Positions 44,081 through 52,576 of a DNA stretch of 64,000 nt are shown piece after piece. Position 1 is the stretch's first letter. Each line of letters starts with the position of its first letter. Source of the DNA: Mycobacterium sp. ACS4054 (GTDB lineage Bacteria; Actinomycetota; Actinomycetes; Mycobacteriales; Mycobacteriaceae); assembly GCF_001667275.1 (NCBI RefSeq), contig NZ_LZHV01000050.1, positions 62,001 through 126,000 on the forward strand, read 5' to 3'. The notes beneath the pieces were generated by a model that saw only the letters and a list, made by a program, of their open reading frames with translations, ran no database searches and was not told where the DNA came from. A program made the translations under genes and the position numbers.

Positions 44081-45157
44081 ATGGGCATATTGCGGTTCCT
44101 CTGGCAACGCGTGCTTGCCTTCGACCGGCTCGGTTCACGCATCCCTCAGCTAATCCAGATCTGGCTGCTGGAGTTCTTCGTCGTGATGCCGTTGACGTTC
44201 TTCATCGGGAAGGTCATCGACATCCACGGCGCGCTGGGTGTGCCCGGCACCGGCGAACGGCTCGATGGGACCTTCTGGGGCGCGCTCGTGGTCTCGCTCG
44301 TGTTCGGGTTCTTCTTCGTCCGCTCCCTCGTCAGGCCCCGCGTGGTGCAGGGGACCTGGACGCCGACGGTGCGCGCCGACGTCGGCCCGGTGACCGTCTA
44401 CGGCGGCAACACCGCCTGGCGCGTCACGTACCCGTACCTGACCAGTCACCCGTCGTACGCGCTGCTCCTGTTGATCACCACCCCGATCCCCGCGGTGATG
44501 CTGGCGGCCACCGTCAACCAGGGCGACAGCACGTTCTACTGGCGGGTCTGCGGCATCGTCGGCCTGATCATCATCGCCTGCATGGCGCTGGCACGCGTAT
44601 TGGCTTGGTACGTCTTCCGATTCGGGCGCCGTCAGCTCGACGCGCAACTGCGCGGCCTGGCGATCTCGCCGCGTCGGCTCGGATGGGAGATCGCCTGGAA
44701 ACCGGTGCTGGTCCTGGTTGTCTTGATGTACGCCATCGCCTGCATCCCGTTGGGCGCACTGTGGCTGAAGGAGCAACGGACGATCGCCGGCCTACCGGTC
44801 GCCACCGCCGCCGACGCCGAACATCCCGGCGAGTATCGCCGGGTAAAAGGCGCGGTGGCCGCCGGGCCCGTCTACTGGTCGCCGCGGGGGGCGGGCCGCG
44901 GCGGTAACAACTACGCCGGGGCCGGGGTGCTGGTGGCGCTGGCCAGCGGGGGCGAGGCGCTGGTGCTCGCCGAGTCCATGGCGGTCCCCGACTTCAAGGG
45001 CATGATGGCGCGCGTTCACCACGGCGAGCTCACGGCCACCGGCAAGGTGATCGCCGCCGTCACGCCCGACGAGCGCAAGTACTACGGCTTCGATGAGAGC
45101 GCGTTTCCCGCGCCCGGCGCCCAGGGCCGGGTCATGCTGCTGTTGTCCCAGCCCTGA
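44081..45157 (+). CDS. Membrane protein of unknown function
   Basis: A 358-residue protein I do not recognise. Hydrophobic segments are visible at about 25-45 (LLEFFVVMPLTFFIG), 65-85 (FWGALVVSLVFGFFF), 125-150 (YALLLLITTPIPAVMLAATV), 160-180 (VCGIVGLIIIACMALARVLA) and 210-235 (VLVLVVLMYAIACIPLGAL). The last 115 residues are soluble, with PGEYRRVKGAVAAGPVYWSP resembling a small beta-domain. It is followed after 116 bases by the CopZ/copper ATPase operon, but no metal motif is present. The start is the first ATG giving a full N-terminal helix. Confidence 0.75.
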   Translation: MGILRFLWQRVLAFDRLGSRIPQLIQIWLLEFFVVMPLTFFIGKVIDIHGALGVPGTGERLDGTFWGALVVSLVFGFFFVRSLVRPRVVQGTWTPTVRADVGPVTVYGGNTAWRVTYPYLTSHPSYALLLLITTPIPAVMLAATVNQGDSTFYWRVCGIVGLIIIACMALARVLAWYVFRFGRRQLDAQLRGLAISPRRLGWEIAWKPVLVLVVLMYAIACIPLGALWLKEQRTIAGLPVATAADAEHPGEYRRVKGAVAAGPVYWSPRGAGRGGNNYAGAGVLVALASGGEALVLAESMAVPDFKGMMARVHHGELTATGKVIAAVTPDERKYYGFDESAFPAPGAQGRVMLLLSQP

Positions 45158-45273
45158 GCCGATCGGGCACAATCGTTCTGCCGCGAATGGCACTCCTATT
45201 TGTGCCCCATGATGGAAGTAGCGCCCGAGGGCAAATCCCCGACGGGTATGCCCGTGGCGATGGAAGGAGTGGC

Positions 45274-45483
45274 ATGGTCAGCGAGTACCAGGTCAGCGGG
45301 ATGAGTTGCGGGCACTGCGAGGCCGCCGTCCGGGCCGAGGTGGAGCACATCCCCGGGGTCGACGGCGTCGAGGTCAACGCGCAAACGGGCCGGCTCGTGA
45401 TCACCAGTTCCCGTCCCGTCGACGCCGCCGCCGTACTCGCCGCGGTCGACGAGGCCGGCTACGAGGCTTCGCTGGTCGCATGA
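45274..45483 (+). CDS. CopZ-like heavy-metal-associated (HMA) metallochaperone
   Basis: A 69-residue HMA-domain protein with the Cu(I)-binding motif GMSCGHC, Cys12 and Cys15, and the DEAGYEA ending typical of CopZ. It would deliver copper to the ATPase encoded next, whose ATG overlaps this stop by 4 bases (ATGA). GGAAGGAG precedes the ATG by 5 bases. Upstream, ATCCC-CGAC-GGGTA at 45235-45248 loosely resembles a RicR/CsoR-type copper operator half-pair, but it does not match the consensus spacing. Confidence 0.9.
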   Translation: MVSEYQVSGMSCGHCEAAVRAEVEHIPGVDGVEVNAQTGRLVITSSRPVDAAAVLAAVDEAGYEASLVA

Positions 45484-47714
45484 GCGCGGCGCCGGTGCAC
45501 CATATCGAGCTGCAGATCGGGGGGATGACCTGCGCCGCGTGTGCCGCCCGGATCGAAAAGAAGCTGAACAGGCTCGACGGGGTGGCCGCCACCGTCAACT
45601 ACGCCACCGAGAAGGCCGCCCTCACGGTTCCCCCCGGGTACGACCCGCAGGTGTTGATTGCCGCCGTCGAAAAGGCCGGTTACGCCGCCGCCTTGCCACA
45701 GCCGCGGGTAAGCCGCGCGAAGGCCGACGACCCCGAGCTGAGCGCGCTGCGCGCCCGCCTGATCACCGCGGCGCTGCTCGCCGGCCCGGTGATCGCCATG
45801 GCGATGACCCCGGCGTTGCAGTTCCGCTACTGGCAGTGGGCGTCGCTGGTGCTGGCCGCCCCCGTCGTCGTATGGGCCGGCCGGCCCTTCCACGCCGCCG
45901 CCTGGACCAACCTGCGCCGCGGCGCCGCCACCATGGACACCCTCGTCTCGATCGGCACGCTGGCGGCATTCCTGTGGTCGCTGTACGCGCTGTTCCTGGG
46001 CACGGCCGGCGGACCGGGCATGCGCGACGGCTTCGGCCTGACCGCCCGGCCCTCGGACGGCGCCGGCCACATCTACCTTGAGGTCGCCGCGGGGGTGACC
46101 CTGTTCGTGCTGGCCGGCCGGTACTTTGAGCGGCGCTCCAAGCACACCGCGGGCGCGGCGCTGCGCGCCTTGCTGGAGCTGGGCGCCAAGGACGTCGCCG
46201 TGCTGCGCGACGGCGCCGAGACCCGCATACCCGTGGACCGCCTCGCCGTCGGCGACGAGTTCGTGGTGCGGCCCGGGGAGAAGGTGGCCACCGACGGGAT
46301 CGTGGTCTCGGGCTCCTCGGCCGTCGACGCCTCGATGCTCACCGGCGAGTCCGTCCCCGTCGAGGTAGGTGCGGGCGACAACATCACGGGAGCCACCGTC
46401 AACGCCGGCGGGCGCCTGGTCGTGCGCGCCACCCGGGTCGGCGACGACACCCAGCTGGCACACATGGCGAAGCTGGTCGAGCAGGCCCAATCGGGCAAGG
46501 CCGAGGTGCAGCGGCTCGCCGACCGCATTTCCGGGGTGTTCGTTCCCGTGGTCATCGGCATCGCCCTCGCAACGCTCGGCGGATGGCTGGCGTTCGGGTC
46601 CCCGGCCGCCGCGGCCCTGACCGCGGCCGTCGCGGTGCTGATCATCGCTTGCCCGTGCGCGCTCGGGCTGGCGACCCCCACCGCCCTGCTGGTCGGCACG
46701 GGCCTCGCCGCCCAGCTCGGGGTGCTGATCAAGGGGCCCGAAGTGCTGGAGTCCGCCCACGCCGTCGACACGATCGTGCTGGACAAGACCGGCACCGTCA
46801 CCACCGGCAAGATGACCCTGGTCGACGTGATCGCCGGCCCCGGTACCGACCGCGAGACCCTCCTTCGATACGCCGGGGCGCTCGAGGACGCGTCCGAACA
46901 TCCCATCGCCCAAGCCGTCGCCGCCGCCGCCAAAGCCGAGGTCGGCGCCCTGCCCGCCGTCGACGGGTTCACCAGCTTCGAGGGCCACGGCGTGCGCGGC
47001 AACGTCGACGGCCACACCGTCGTCGTCGGGCGCGCCAGCCTGCTGGCCGAATGGGACCAGTCGCCCGACCCCGCGCTCGCGGCGGCCCTCGTCCGCGCCG
47101 AAGACGAGGGCAAAACCGCCGTTTCCGTCGGCTGGGGCGGCCGGGCCCGCGGATGCTTCGTCATCGCCGACACCGTCAAACCGACCAGCGCCGAAGCGGT
47201 CGGCCAGTTCAAGCGGCTGGGCCTGACGCCGATCCTGCTCACGGGCGACAACGGGACCGTCGCGCGTCGGATCGCCGACCAGCTCGGCATCGCGCGGGTC
47301 ATCTCGGACACGATGCCGGCGGACAAGGTCGCCGCCATCAAGCGGTTGCAGTCCGAGGGCAGGGTCGTCGCCATGGTCGGCGACGGCGTCAACGACGCCG
47401 CGGCCCTCGCGACCGCCGATCTCGGGGTGGCCATGGGCACCGGCGCCGATGTCGCGATCGAAGCCGCCGGCCTCATCGTCACCCGCGGCGACCTACGCGC
47501 GGCCGTCGACGCGATCCGGCTCTCCCGCCGCACGCTGACCACCATCAGGGCCAACCTGTTCTGGGCCTTCGGCTACAACGTCGCCGCGATTCCGCTCGCG
47601 GCGCTCGGCATGCTCAACCCGATGCTCGCGGGCGCCGCGATGGCCTTTTCCAGCGTTTTCGTGGTCACCAACAGCCTGCGGCTGCGCTCATTCAACAGCG
47701 CCGCGGCCGCGTAG
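45480..47714 (+). CDS. Copper-type P1B ATPase (CtpA/CtpB/CtpV-like)
   Basis: A 744-residue P1B-type ATPase that would export Cu(I) or a related soft metal. One N-terminal HMA domain carries Cys18 and Cys21 (GMTCAAC). The core motifs are TGES near 282, CPC at 391-393 in the transport helix, Asp435 in DKTGTVTT, the P1B-specific SEHPIA near 475, and GDGVNDAAA near 638. Eight membrane helices are expected. Overlap with the CopZ-like gene shows a copper-handling operon. Which of the M. tuberculosis copper pumps is orthologous cannot be decided from sequence alone. Confidence 0.9.
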   Translation: MSAAPVHHIELQIGGMTCAACAARIEKKLNRLDGVAATVNYATEKAALTVPPGYDPQVLIAAVEKAGYAAALPQPRVSRAKADDPELSALRARLITAALLAGPVIAMAMTPALQFRYWQWASLVLAAPVVVWAGRPFHAAAWTNLRRGAATMDTLVSIGTLAAFLWSLYALFLGTAGGPGMRDGFGLTARPSDGAGHIYLEVAAGVTLFVLAGRYFERRSKHTAGAALRALLELGAKDVAVLRDGAETRIPVDRLAVGDEFVVRPGEKVATDGIVVSGSSAVDASMLTGESVPVEVGAGDNITGATVNAGGRLVVRATRVGDDTQLAHMAKLVEQAQSGKAEVQRLADRISGVFVPVVIGIALATLGGWLAFGSPAAAALTAAVAVLIIACPCALGLATPTALLVGTGLAAQLGVLIKGPEVLESAHAVDTIVLDKTGTVTTGKMTLVDVIAGPGTDRETLLRYAGALEDASEHPIAQAVAAAAKAEVGALPAVDGFTSFEGHGVRGNVDGHTVVVGRASLLAEWDQSPDPALAAALVRAEDEGKTAVSVGWGGRARGCFVIADTVKPTSAEAVGQFKRLGLTPILLTGDNGTVARRIADQLGIARVISDTMPADKVAAIKRLQSEGRVVAMVGDGVNDAAALATADLGVAMGTGADVAIEAAGLIVTRGDLRAAVDAIRLSRRTLTTIRANLFWAFGYNVAAIPLAALGMLNPMLAGAAMAFSSVFVVTNSLRLRSFNSAAAA

Positions 47715-47722
47715 TTCGCCAC

Positions 47723-47749
47723 GCCCGCGCGCCACGTTGGCAGGCGGGC
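47723..47749 (+). terminator. GC-rich hairpin after the copper ATPase
   Basis: GCCCGC (47723-47728) pairs with GCGGGC (47744-47749), and GCCA/TGGC pairs inside around a short loop. It starts 9 bases after the ATPase stop and lacks a U-tract. It plausibly ends the copper operon. Confidence 0.5.
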
Positions 47750-47832
47750 TGGTGAGGCTGGTGTGGGATAGTTGTTCCGACCTTCGACCACGGGCCCGCC
47801 CGCAGCGATCGACTTAGCAAAGGCAACGACCG

Positions 47833-49224
47833 TTGGACCAATTCTTCGGACGACTGTCCTTGCTGCACGGCTGGTTTCCGCCGGCCGTGCAGGGACTGAC
47901 GCTGTTGGTGCTGGTCTTCGCCATCCAATGGCGCGCGCGGCGCTGGCACAAGTGGGTGCTGCCGGCGGGGCTGATCGCCGCCGCCGCGGTGACCGCGCTG
48001 TCGTACTGGTACATCACGTCACTCGGGGTGGCCGGGGACCCGGCCCCGACCACGCTGTGGCTCTGGATCGCGCTGAGCGGCCTGGCCGCCGCGGTGGTGT
48101 TGGTCGGCTGGCCGGGCACGCGTTGGTGGCGGCGCGGGCTGGCGGTGCTGTCCGTCCCGCTGTGCGTGCTGTGCGCGGCCCTGTCCCTGAACGGGTGGGT
48201 GGGCTACTTCCCGACGGCGCTCGCCGCTTGGAACCAACTGACCTCGGTGCCGCTCCCCGACCAGATCGACCGACTGCGGGTCACCGAGATGCAGGTCGCC
48301 GGCACCAGGCCGAGTAAGGGCGTGGTCGTGCCGGTGGACATCGACTCCGACGCGTCCCACTTCCCGCACCGCCGGGAATTGGTGTACCTGCCGCCGGGAT
48401 GGTTCAACAGCAACCCGCCGCCCCGGCTGCCGACGGTGATGATGATCAGCTCCGCGTTCAACACCCCGGCCGACTGGCTGGGCCCCGGCGGCGCCTTCAC
48501 CGCGATCGATAACTTCGCCGCCGCGCACCACGGCTTCTCCCCCGTGCTGGTGTTCGTTGACCCCACCGGCTCGTTCGACAACGACACCGAGTGCGTCAAC
48601 GGCAGCCGCGGCAACGCCGCCGACCACCTGACCAAAGACGTCATCCCGTTCATGGTGTCGAACTTCGGCGTCAGCGCCGACCGGGCCAACTGGGGCGTTG
48701 CCGGCTGGTCGATGGGCGGCACCTGCGCGGTCGACCTGGCCGTCATGCATCCCGAGCTGTTCAGCGCGTTCGTGGACATCGCCGGTGACCGCAGCCCCAA
48801 CGTCGGCCCCAAGGACCAGACGATCGCCAAGCTGTTCGGCGGCAACCGGACCGCCTGGGCGGCGTTCGACCCGCTCACCGTGATCGCGCGCCACGGTCGC
48901 TACACCGGCTTGTCGGGATGGTTCGACGTCCCGGGGTCCTCGGAGCCGCGCAACGTCGCCGAGGAAGCCAACCCCACCGCCGGCGCTTCCGACACCGACC
49001 CCGCCGCCAACCCCGAGGGGCAGGACGCCGCCGCCAACGCCTTGTGCTCGGCCGCCGCCGCCAACGGCATCGACTGCGCGGTGGTCAGTCAGCCGGGCAA
49101 GCACGACTGGCCGTTTGCCGCCCAGGCGCTCGAGGCGGCGCTGCCCTGGCTGGCCTCGACGCTGGGCACCCCCGGGGTCGAACCGACGCCGCTGCCGCAC
49201 CGCAGCGGCGGCGAACCACATTAA
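47833..49224 (+). CDS. Membrane-anchored esterase (esterase D/mycolyltransferase fold)
   Basis: A 463-residue protein with four N-terminal membrane helices (about residues 15-32, 40-62, 72-92 and 100-125), followed by an alpha/beta-hydrolase of the esterase D/antigen 85 superfamily facing outside. The nucleophile Ser293 is in AGWSMGG, with LVFVDPTGSF and CVNGSRGN typical of mycobacterial members. A His is in GKHDWPFAA near 435. It may act on cell-envelope esters. The start is a TTG at 47833 preceded by AAAGG; no ATG fits before the first helix. A polysaccharide deacetylase gene follows 74 bases downstream. Confidence 0.82.
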   Translation: MDQFFGRLSLLHGWFPPAVQGLTLLVLVFAIQWRARRWHKWVLPAGLIAAAAVTALSYWYITSLGVAGDPAPTTLWLWIALSGLAAAVVLVGWPGTRWWRRGLAVLSVPLCVLCAALSLNGWVGYFPTALAAWNQLTSVPLPDQIDRLRVTEMQVAGTRPSKGVVVPVDIDSDASHFPHRRELVYLPPGWFNSNPPPRLPTVMMISSAFNTPADWLGPGGAFTAIDNFAAAHHGFSPVLVFVDPTGSFDNDTECVNGSRGNAADHLTKDVIPFMVSNFGVSADRANWGVAGWSMGGTCAVDLAVMHPELFSAFVDIAGDRSPNVGPKDQTIAKLFGGNRTAWAAFDPLTVIARHGRYTGLSGWFDVPGSSEPRNVAEEANPTAGASDTDPAANPEGQDAAANALCSAAAANGIDCAVVSQPGKHDWPFAAQALEAALPWLASTLGTPGVEPTPLPHRSGGEPH

Positions 49225-49298
49225 TCACAAAATTCACAGCTGACCCTCCCGTAACGCATCCGACATATTGATCCTGGTAGTGGTACGGTTCGCTGCTG

Positions 49299-50228
49299 AT
49301 GGCTGGCGATTTCGCGTACGACGGGCGACCCCTTCACGGGTCGGCCCGGCGCTCGCAACGGCACCGCCAACCCCGGCACCAGTCCGGCTCCATCGCCCCG
49401 GGCCTTCGGCTGCCCGCGATGAGCCGCCGCCAATTCCTGGGTTCGCTCGCCGCCTCCGTCGTCGCCGGCGTGGGCGCCGCCCGGCTGGTGGTCGACCCCC
49501 AACCGCAAACCTTCGCTCAGGCACCGTCGGCGTCCGTTCCGGTTTCCGCCCCCACCGCCCCGGCGGCCCTGCTGCCGCCCCCACCGCCCGACGCCCGCAT
49601 CCAGCTGCCCGGCGGGGGCGCGCTGATGAAGATCCCCGGCGAAGGTGACCTGCTCGCGCTGACCGTCGACGACGGCGTCAACAGCGAGGTGGTGCGCGCC
49701 TACACCCAGTTCGCCAAGGACACCGGGGTGCGCCTGACGTACTTCGTCAACGGCACCTACGACTCCTGGACCGAGAACAAGGAAATGCTGCGGCCGTTGG
49801 TCGACAGCGGGCAGATCCAGCTCGGCAACCACACCTGGTCGCACCCCGACCTGACAACGCTGACCAAGGAGCAGGTGGCCCAGCAGCTCACCCGCAACGA
49901 CGAGTTCCTCAAGAAGACGTACGGGATCGGCGCGAAGCCGTACTGGCGGCCGCCGTACGCGAAGCGCAACGCCGTCGTCGACGCCGTCGCGGCCGACCTC
50001 GGCTACACCGTGCCCACGTTGTGGTCGGGGTCGCTGTCGGATTCGACGCTGATCACCGAGGACTACATCGTGCAGATGGCCGATCAGTACTTCACCCCGC
50101 AGGCCATCGTCATCGGGCACCTCAATCACCTGCCCGTCACGCACGTCTACCCGCAGCTCGTCGACTTCATCCGGGACCGAAACCTGCGCACCGTTACGCT
50201 CAACGACGTCTTCCTCAAAACGCCCTAG
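49299..50228 (+). CDS. Secreted polysaccharide deacetylase (NodB domain, Tat signal)
   Basis: A 309-residue carbohydrate esterase family 4-type protein. NodB motifs are TVDDGVN (motif 1, about 124-130), NHTWSHPD with the HxxxH metal ligands (motif 2, about 179-186) and WRPPYAKRN (motif 3). A twin-arginine signal SRRQFLGSLAASVVAG is present, but it starts at residue 42 of the long form. A start at ATG 49419 would place the signal at the N terminus, as usual, giving about 269 residues. Neither start has a strong ribosome site, so the longer is listed. It probably trims acetyl groups from envelope glycans. It ends in a 4-base convergent overlap with the Rieske gene. Confidence 0.85.
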   Translation: MAGDFAYDGRPLHGSARRSQRHRQPRHQSGSIAPGLRLPAMSRRQFLGSLAASVVAGVGAARLVVDPQPQTFAQAPSASVPVSAPTAPAALLPPPPPDARIQLPGGGALMKIPGEGDLLALTVDDGVNSEVVRAYTQFAKDTGVRLTYFVNGTYDSWTENKEMLRPLVDSGQIQLGNHTWSHPDLTTLTKEQVAQQLTRNDEFLKKTYGIGAKPYWRPPYAKRNAVVDAVAADLGYTVPTLWSGSLSDSTLITEDYIVQMADQYFTPQAIVIGHLNHLPVTHVYPQLVDFIRDRNLRTVTLNDVFLKTP

Positions 50229-51397
50229 CGGCCGGCGATCGCGGCGAGGCGCTCGTCAAGGGTGGCATGGAAGTGCCCGGCGGCGCTCTCGTGCCGACCG
50301 AACTCCACGAATTCGTTTGCACCCGAGCGCAATCCGCGCTGCACGCCCTCGGACATCTCGTTGTCCTCCACCGCGCCCAGGGCGATGAAGCTACCGGCAC
50401 CCGCCGGGTTGCTCGGGGCATGGGCCGAATCGAACCCGGGTTTGACCATCGTGTAGACGACGAGCGTGCTGTGGTCGATGTCGAGCGGGTCGACCACGAT
50501 CACGAGCACCAGGTCGGGAAAGGTCGCCACCATGACATTGGGGAACAGCTGGTACAGGTACGTCACCCGCGCGTCCGTCGTCCAGCTGCTCTCCGTTCGC
50601 TCACGCAGCCGCTCGATGTTGCGGTACGGGAAGGTGATTCGACTGTTCGGGCCAAACGTCTCAACCACGTTGAGGTCGTCGTATTGCACCGGGAAGAAAG
50701 TTTCCTTGTGCGTCGACCGGATGTGGTAGCCCTCCAGGAACTGTTCGACCAGCACCTTCCAGTTCATTGCCTTGCGCGTGGACTCCACGTACACGAGCCG
50801 GCTCGCCGGCAGCAGCTTGTCCCGCCAGGCGGTCCCGTCGCACAAGGCGGCAAGCGCCTCTTCCAGCAAAACCTCTGTGCCCGTGGCAGAGTCGAGCGCG
50901 CCGATCACGACGAGCCCGTCGACCTCGCGGCTGGGAACCTCGACCAGGCCGCGGGTCGACGCGTCCAGGCCGGGGAACGCCTCGGCATGGGGCACGTGCG
51001 AGAGCGCTCCGTCCAGGCGATAGGTCCAGCCGTGGTAGCGACACACCAAGGCGTGCGAGCAGCCGGCCCCCTCGACGAGCGCGAAGCCGCGATGCCGGCA
51101 TGCGTTGCGGAACACCCGCGCCTGTCCGTCACGGCCCCGCACGGCGAACAGCGGCACCCCGAAGGCGATGCGCTCGACGTGGTCACCCGGATTGGGGATC
51201 GTCGCCGAGGGCACGAAGACGCTCGGCATCGCACGTAGCAGCCGCAGCTCCTCGGCGAATCGGCCTGGGTTCAAGTAATTTTCGACCGGCTCGCGCCAGG
51301 CGTCCCCCTCGTCGGTGGTACCGGCGTCGACATGGGCGAGGACCCGCCGCACGATCTCCGCATCGTCGGCGAGCACCGACTTGGTCGGCGAACTCAT
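50225..51397 (-). CDS. Rieske-type ring-hydroxylating oxygenase large subunit
   Basis: A 390-residue Rieske non-heme iron oxygenase alpha subunit. The 2Fe-2S ligands are Cys100, His102, Cys119 and His122. The mononuclear iron site is EQFLEGYHIRSTHKE near 225, with two His and a late acidic ligand. It would hydroxylate an aromatic or related substrate, or demethylate one, using electrons from a separate reductase, which is not encoded nearby. It is divergent from a PaaX-like regulator gene, and a long-spaced inverted repeat lies between them. The ATG at 51397 has a weak ribosome site. Confidence 0.87.
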   Translation of the reverse strand: MSSPTKSVLADDAEIVRRVLAHVDAGTTDEGDAWREPVENYLNPGRFAEELRLLRAMPSVFVPSATIPNPGDHVERIAFGVPLFAVRGRDGQARVFRNACRHRGFALVEGAGCSHALVCRYHGWTYRLDGALSHVPHAEAFPGLDASTRGLVEVPSREVDGLVVIGALDSATGTEVLLEEALAALCDGTAWRDKLLPASRLVYVESTRKAMNWKVLVEQFLEGYHIRSTHKETFFPVQYDDLNVVETFGPNSRITFPYRNIERLRERTESSWTTDARVTYLYQLFPNVMVATFPDLVLVIVVDPLDIDHSTLVVYTMVKPGFDSAHAPSNPAGAGSFIALGAVEDNEMSEGVQRGLRSGANEFVEFGRHESAAGHFHATLDERLAAIAGR

Positions 51398-51404
51398 TGG
51401 AGCA

Positions 51405-51446
51405 GTATCACACTATTAATGTCACGCGTCAATGAAATGGTGATAC
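51405..51446. promoter_or_regulatory. Inverted repeat GTATCAC-N28-GTGATAC, PaaX-like operator candidate
   Basis: Perfect 7-base arms at 51405-51411 and 51440-51446 flank 28 bases in the 59-base AT-rich gap between the Rieske and PaaX-like genes. The half-sites are 35 bases apart. They span the region where both promoters must lie, which fits repression by the PaaX-like protein. Confidence 0.55.
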
Positions 51447-51456
51447 GGTTTCAGCC

Positions 51457-52263
51457 GTGCCCGCCGCATCGCGATCCCGAGCGAGCTACCCGATCGACGG
51501 CCGGCCGTTGAGTGCGCGGTCCGTGCTGGCCTCGGCGCTGCTCGGGTCGGACGGGGGACGGCTCACGGTGGCGGAACTGGTCGCGGTGGGTTCGCTGTTT
51601 GGTATCAGTCCGGGCGCGACGCGCACCTGCCTGTGGCGCATGGTGTCCAACGGCGAACTGACCGCCGACGACGGCAGTTACGCGCTCGCGGGCCGACTCT
51701 TCCAGCGCCGTCAACGGGTCGACGAAGCGGCCCGGATCGACGATGCGGCCGCCTGGGACGGAACCTGGGAACTGGCGATCGTCGCGCTCGAGCGCAGGTC
51801 GGCCACCGATCGCCTCGAACTGAGAAAGGCCGCGACGGCACTGCACCTCGCCGAGCTTCGGGAAGGCGTGTGGATTCGGCCGGATAACCTTGACCCGCAA
51901 CGGTTTCCAACCCTCCGGGCGGTAGTGGACCGGCAGTGCACGCACTTTCACGGAGCCGCCACCGACATCGCCGCCGACAAGGTGCGAACACTTTTTTCGC
52001 TGGACGAATGGGCCGACGACGCCGCGTCGCTCATCGATGCCATGAACGCCGCGCTCGAGGCCGGGCGGGGCGACGGTTCGACCCGAAGGTTCACGTCCGA
52101 ATTCGCGTTGTCGGTTGCCGTCGTCCGGCATCTCCAGCTGGACCCGCTGCTGCCCGCGGAGTTGATCGGCAGGCGCTGGCCGGGCCGCACGCTGCGCAGC
52201 ACCTACCGGCGGTTCGATCACGCCTTCAAGCAACGGATGAACATCGCCTTTCGTGCGCCATAG
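51457..52263 (+). CDS. PaaX-like transcriptional regulator
   Basis: A 268-residue PaaX-family regulator. The N-terminal winged HTH is VAELVAVGSLFGISPGATRT at about 37-56, followed by the central WDGTWELAIV segment near 100 and a PaaX-type C-terminal domain (RRWPGRTLRSTYRRFDHAF). PaaX of E. coli represses phenylacetate catabolism in response to phenylacetyl-CoA; here the divergent Rieske oxygenase suggests control of another aromatic or acyl-CoA-dependent route. The GTG at 51457 is used and leaves 59 bases for the divergent promoters. Confidence 0.82.
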   Translation: MPAASRSRASYPIDGRPLSARSVLASALLGSDGGRLTVAELVAVGSLFGISPGATRTCLWRMVSNGELTADDGSYALAGRLFQRRQRVDEAARIDDAAAWDGTWELAIVALERRSATDRLELRKAATALHLAELREGVWIRPDNLDPQRFPTLRAVVDRQCTHFHGAATDIAADKVRTLFSLDEWADDAASLIDAMNAALEAGRGDGSTRRFTSEFALSVAVVRHLQLDPLLPAELIGRRWPGRTLRSTYRRFDHAFKQRMNIAFRAP

Positions 52264-52269
52264 GAAGGC

Positions 52270-52527
52270 TTACAGCGAATCGACGATCTCCTTCGCCTCG
52301 CGCAGCCCCGCACCGGTCAGTTCGCGGTACAGCTTGATCGCCGCGATCTTGTTCCCGGAGCGGGCGAGGCCGACGACTTCCGTGGGCACACCGTTCTCGA
52401 ACGCACCCGGCGCGACACCGCCGGCCTCGCTACCGAACGTCGGGCATTCGATCCCGAGCCGATCCGAGAGCAGACGCACCTGGTGCTCGAGCAGCGCAAG
52501 ACGGCGGTAGACGAGGGGATCATCCAT
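52270..52527 (-). CDS. Stand-alone ribosomal L7/L12 C-terminal-domain protein
   Basis: An 85-residue protein. Residues about 45-85 match the C-terminal domain of ribosomal protein L7/L12 (VVGLARSGNKIAAIKLYREL, GAGLREAKEIVDSL), including the Lys-rich factor-binding helix. The first 40 residues form a coiled-coil-like segment (YRRLALLEHQVRLLSDRLG). True L7/L12 is longer and has a dimerisation domain and hinge, so this is not the ribosomal stalk protein. Several actinobacteria carry such small proteins; function unknown. It lies between a PaaX-like gene and a flavin oxidase gene. Confidence 0.8.
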   Translation of the reverse strand: MDDPLVYRRLALLEHQVRLLSDRLGIECPTFGSEAGGVAPGAFENGVPTEVVGLARSGNKIAAIKLYRELTGAGLREAKEIVDSL

Positions 52528-52576
52528 CCCGTCACGATAATCCGCCGCGCGCCGTCCAGCGCGATGACCGAGCGCG

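Noticed and set aside
45235..45248. Copper-responsive operator ATCCC-CGAC-GGGTA before the CopZ-like gene
   Set aside because: It only resembles the RicR/CsoR-type repeat and has the wrong arm bases and spacing, so it is mentioned under the gene but not listed as a site.
45459..47554. Large minus-strand open frames across the copper ATPase
   Set aside because: No domain or ribosome site; the plus-strand ATPase motifs are decisive.
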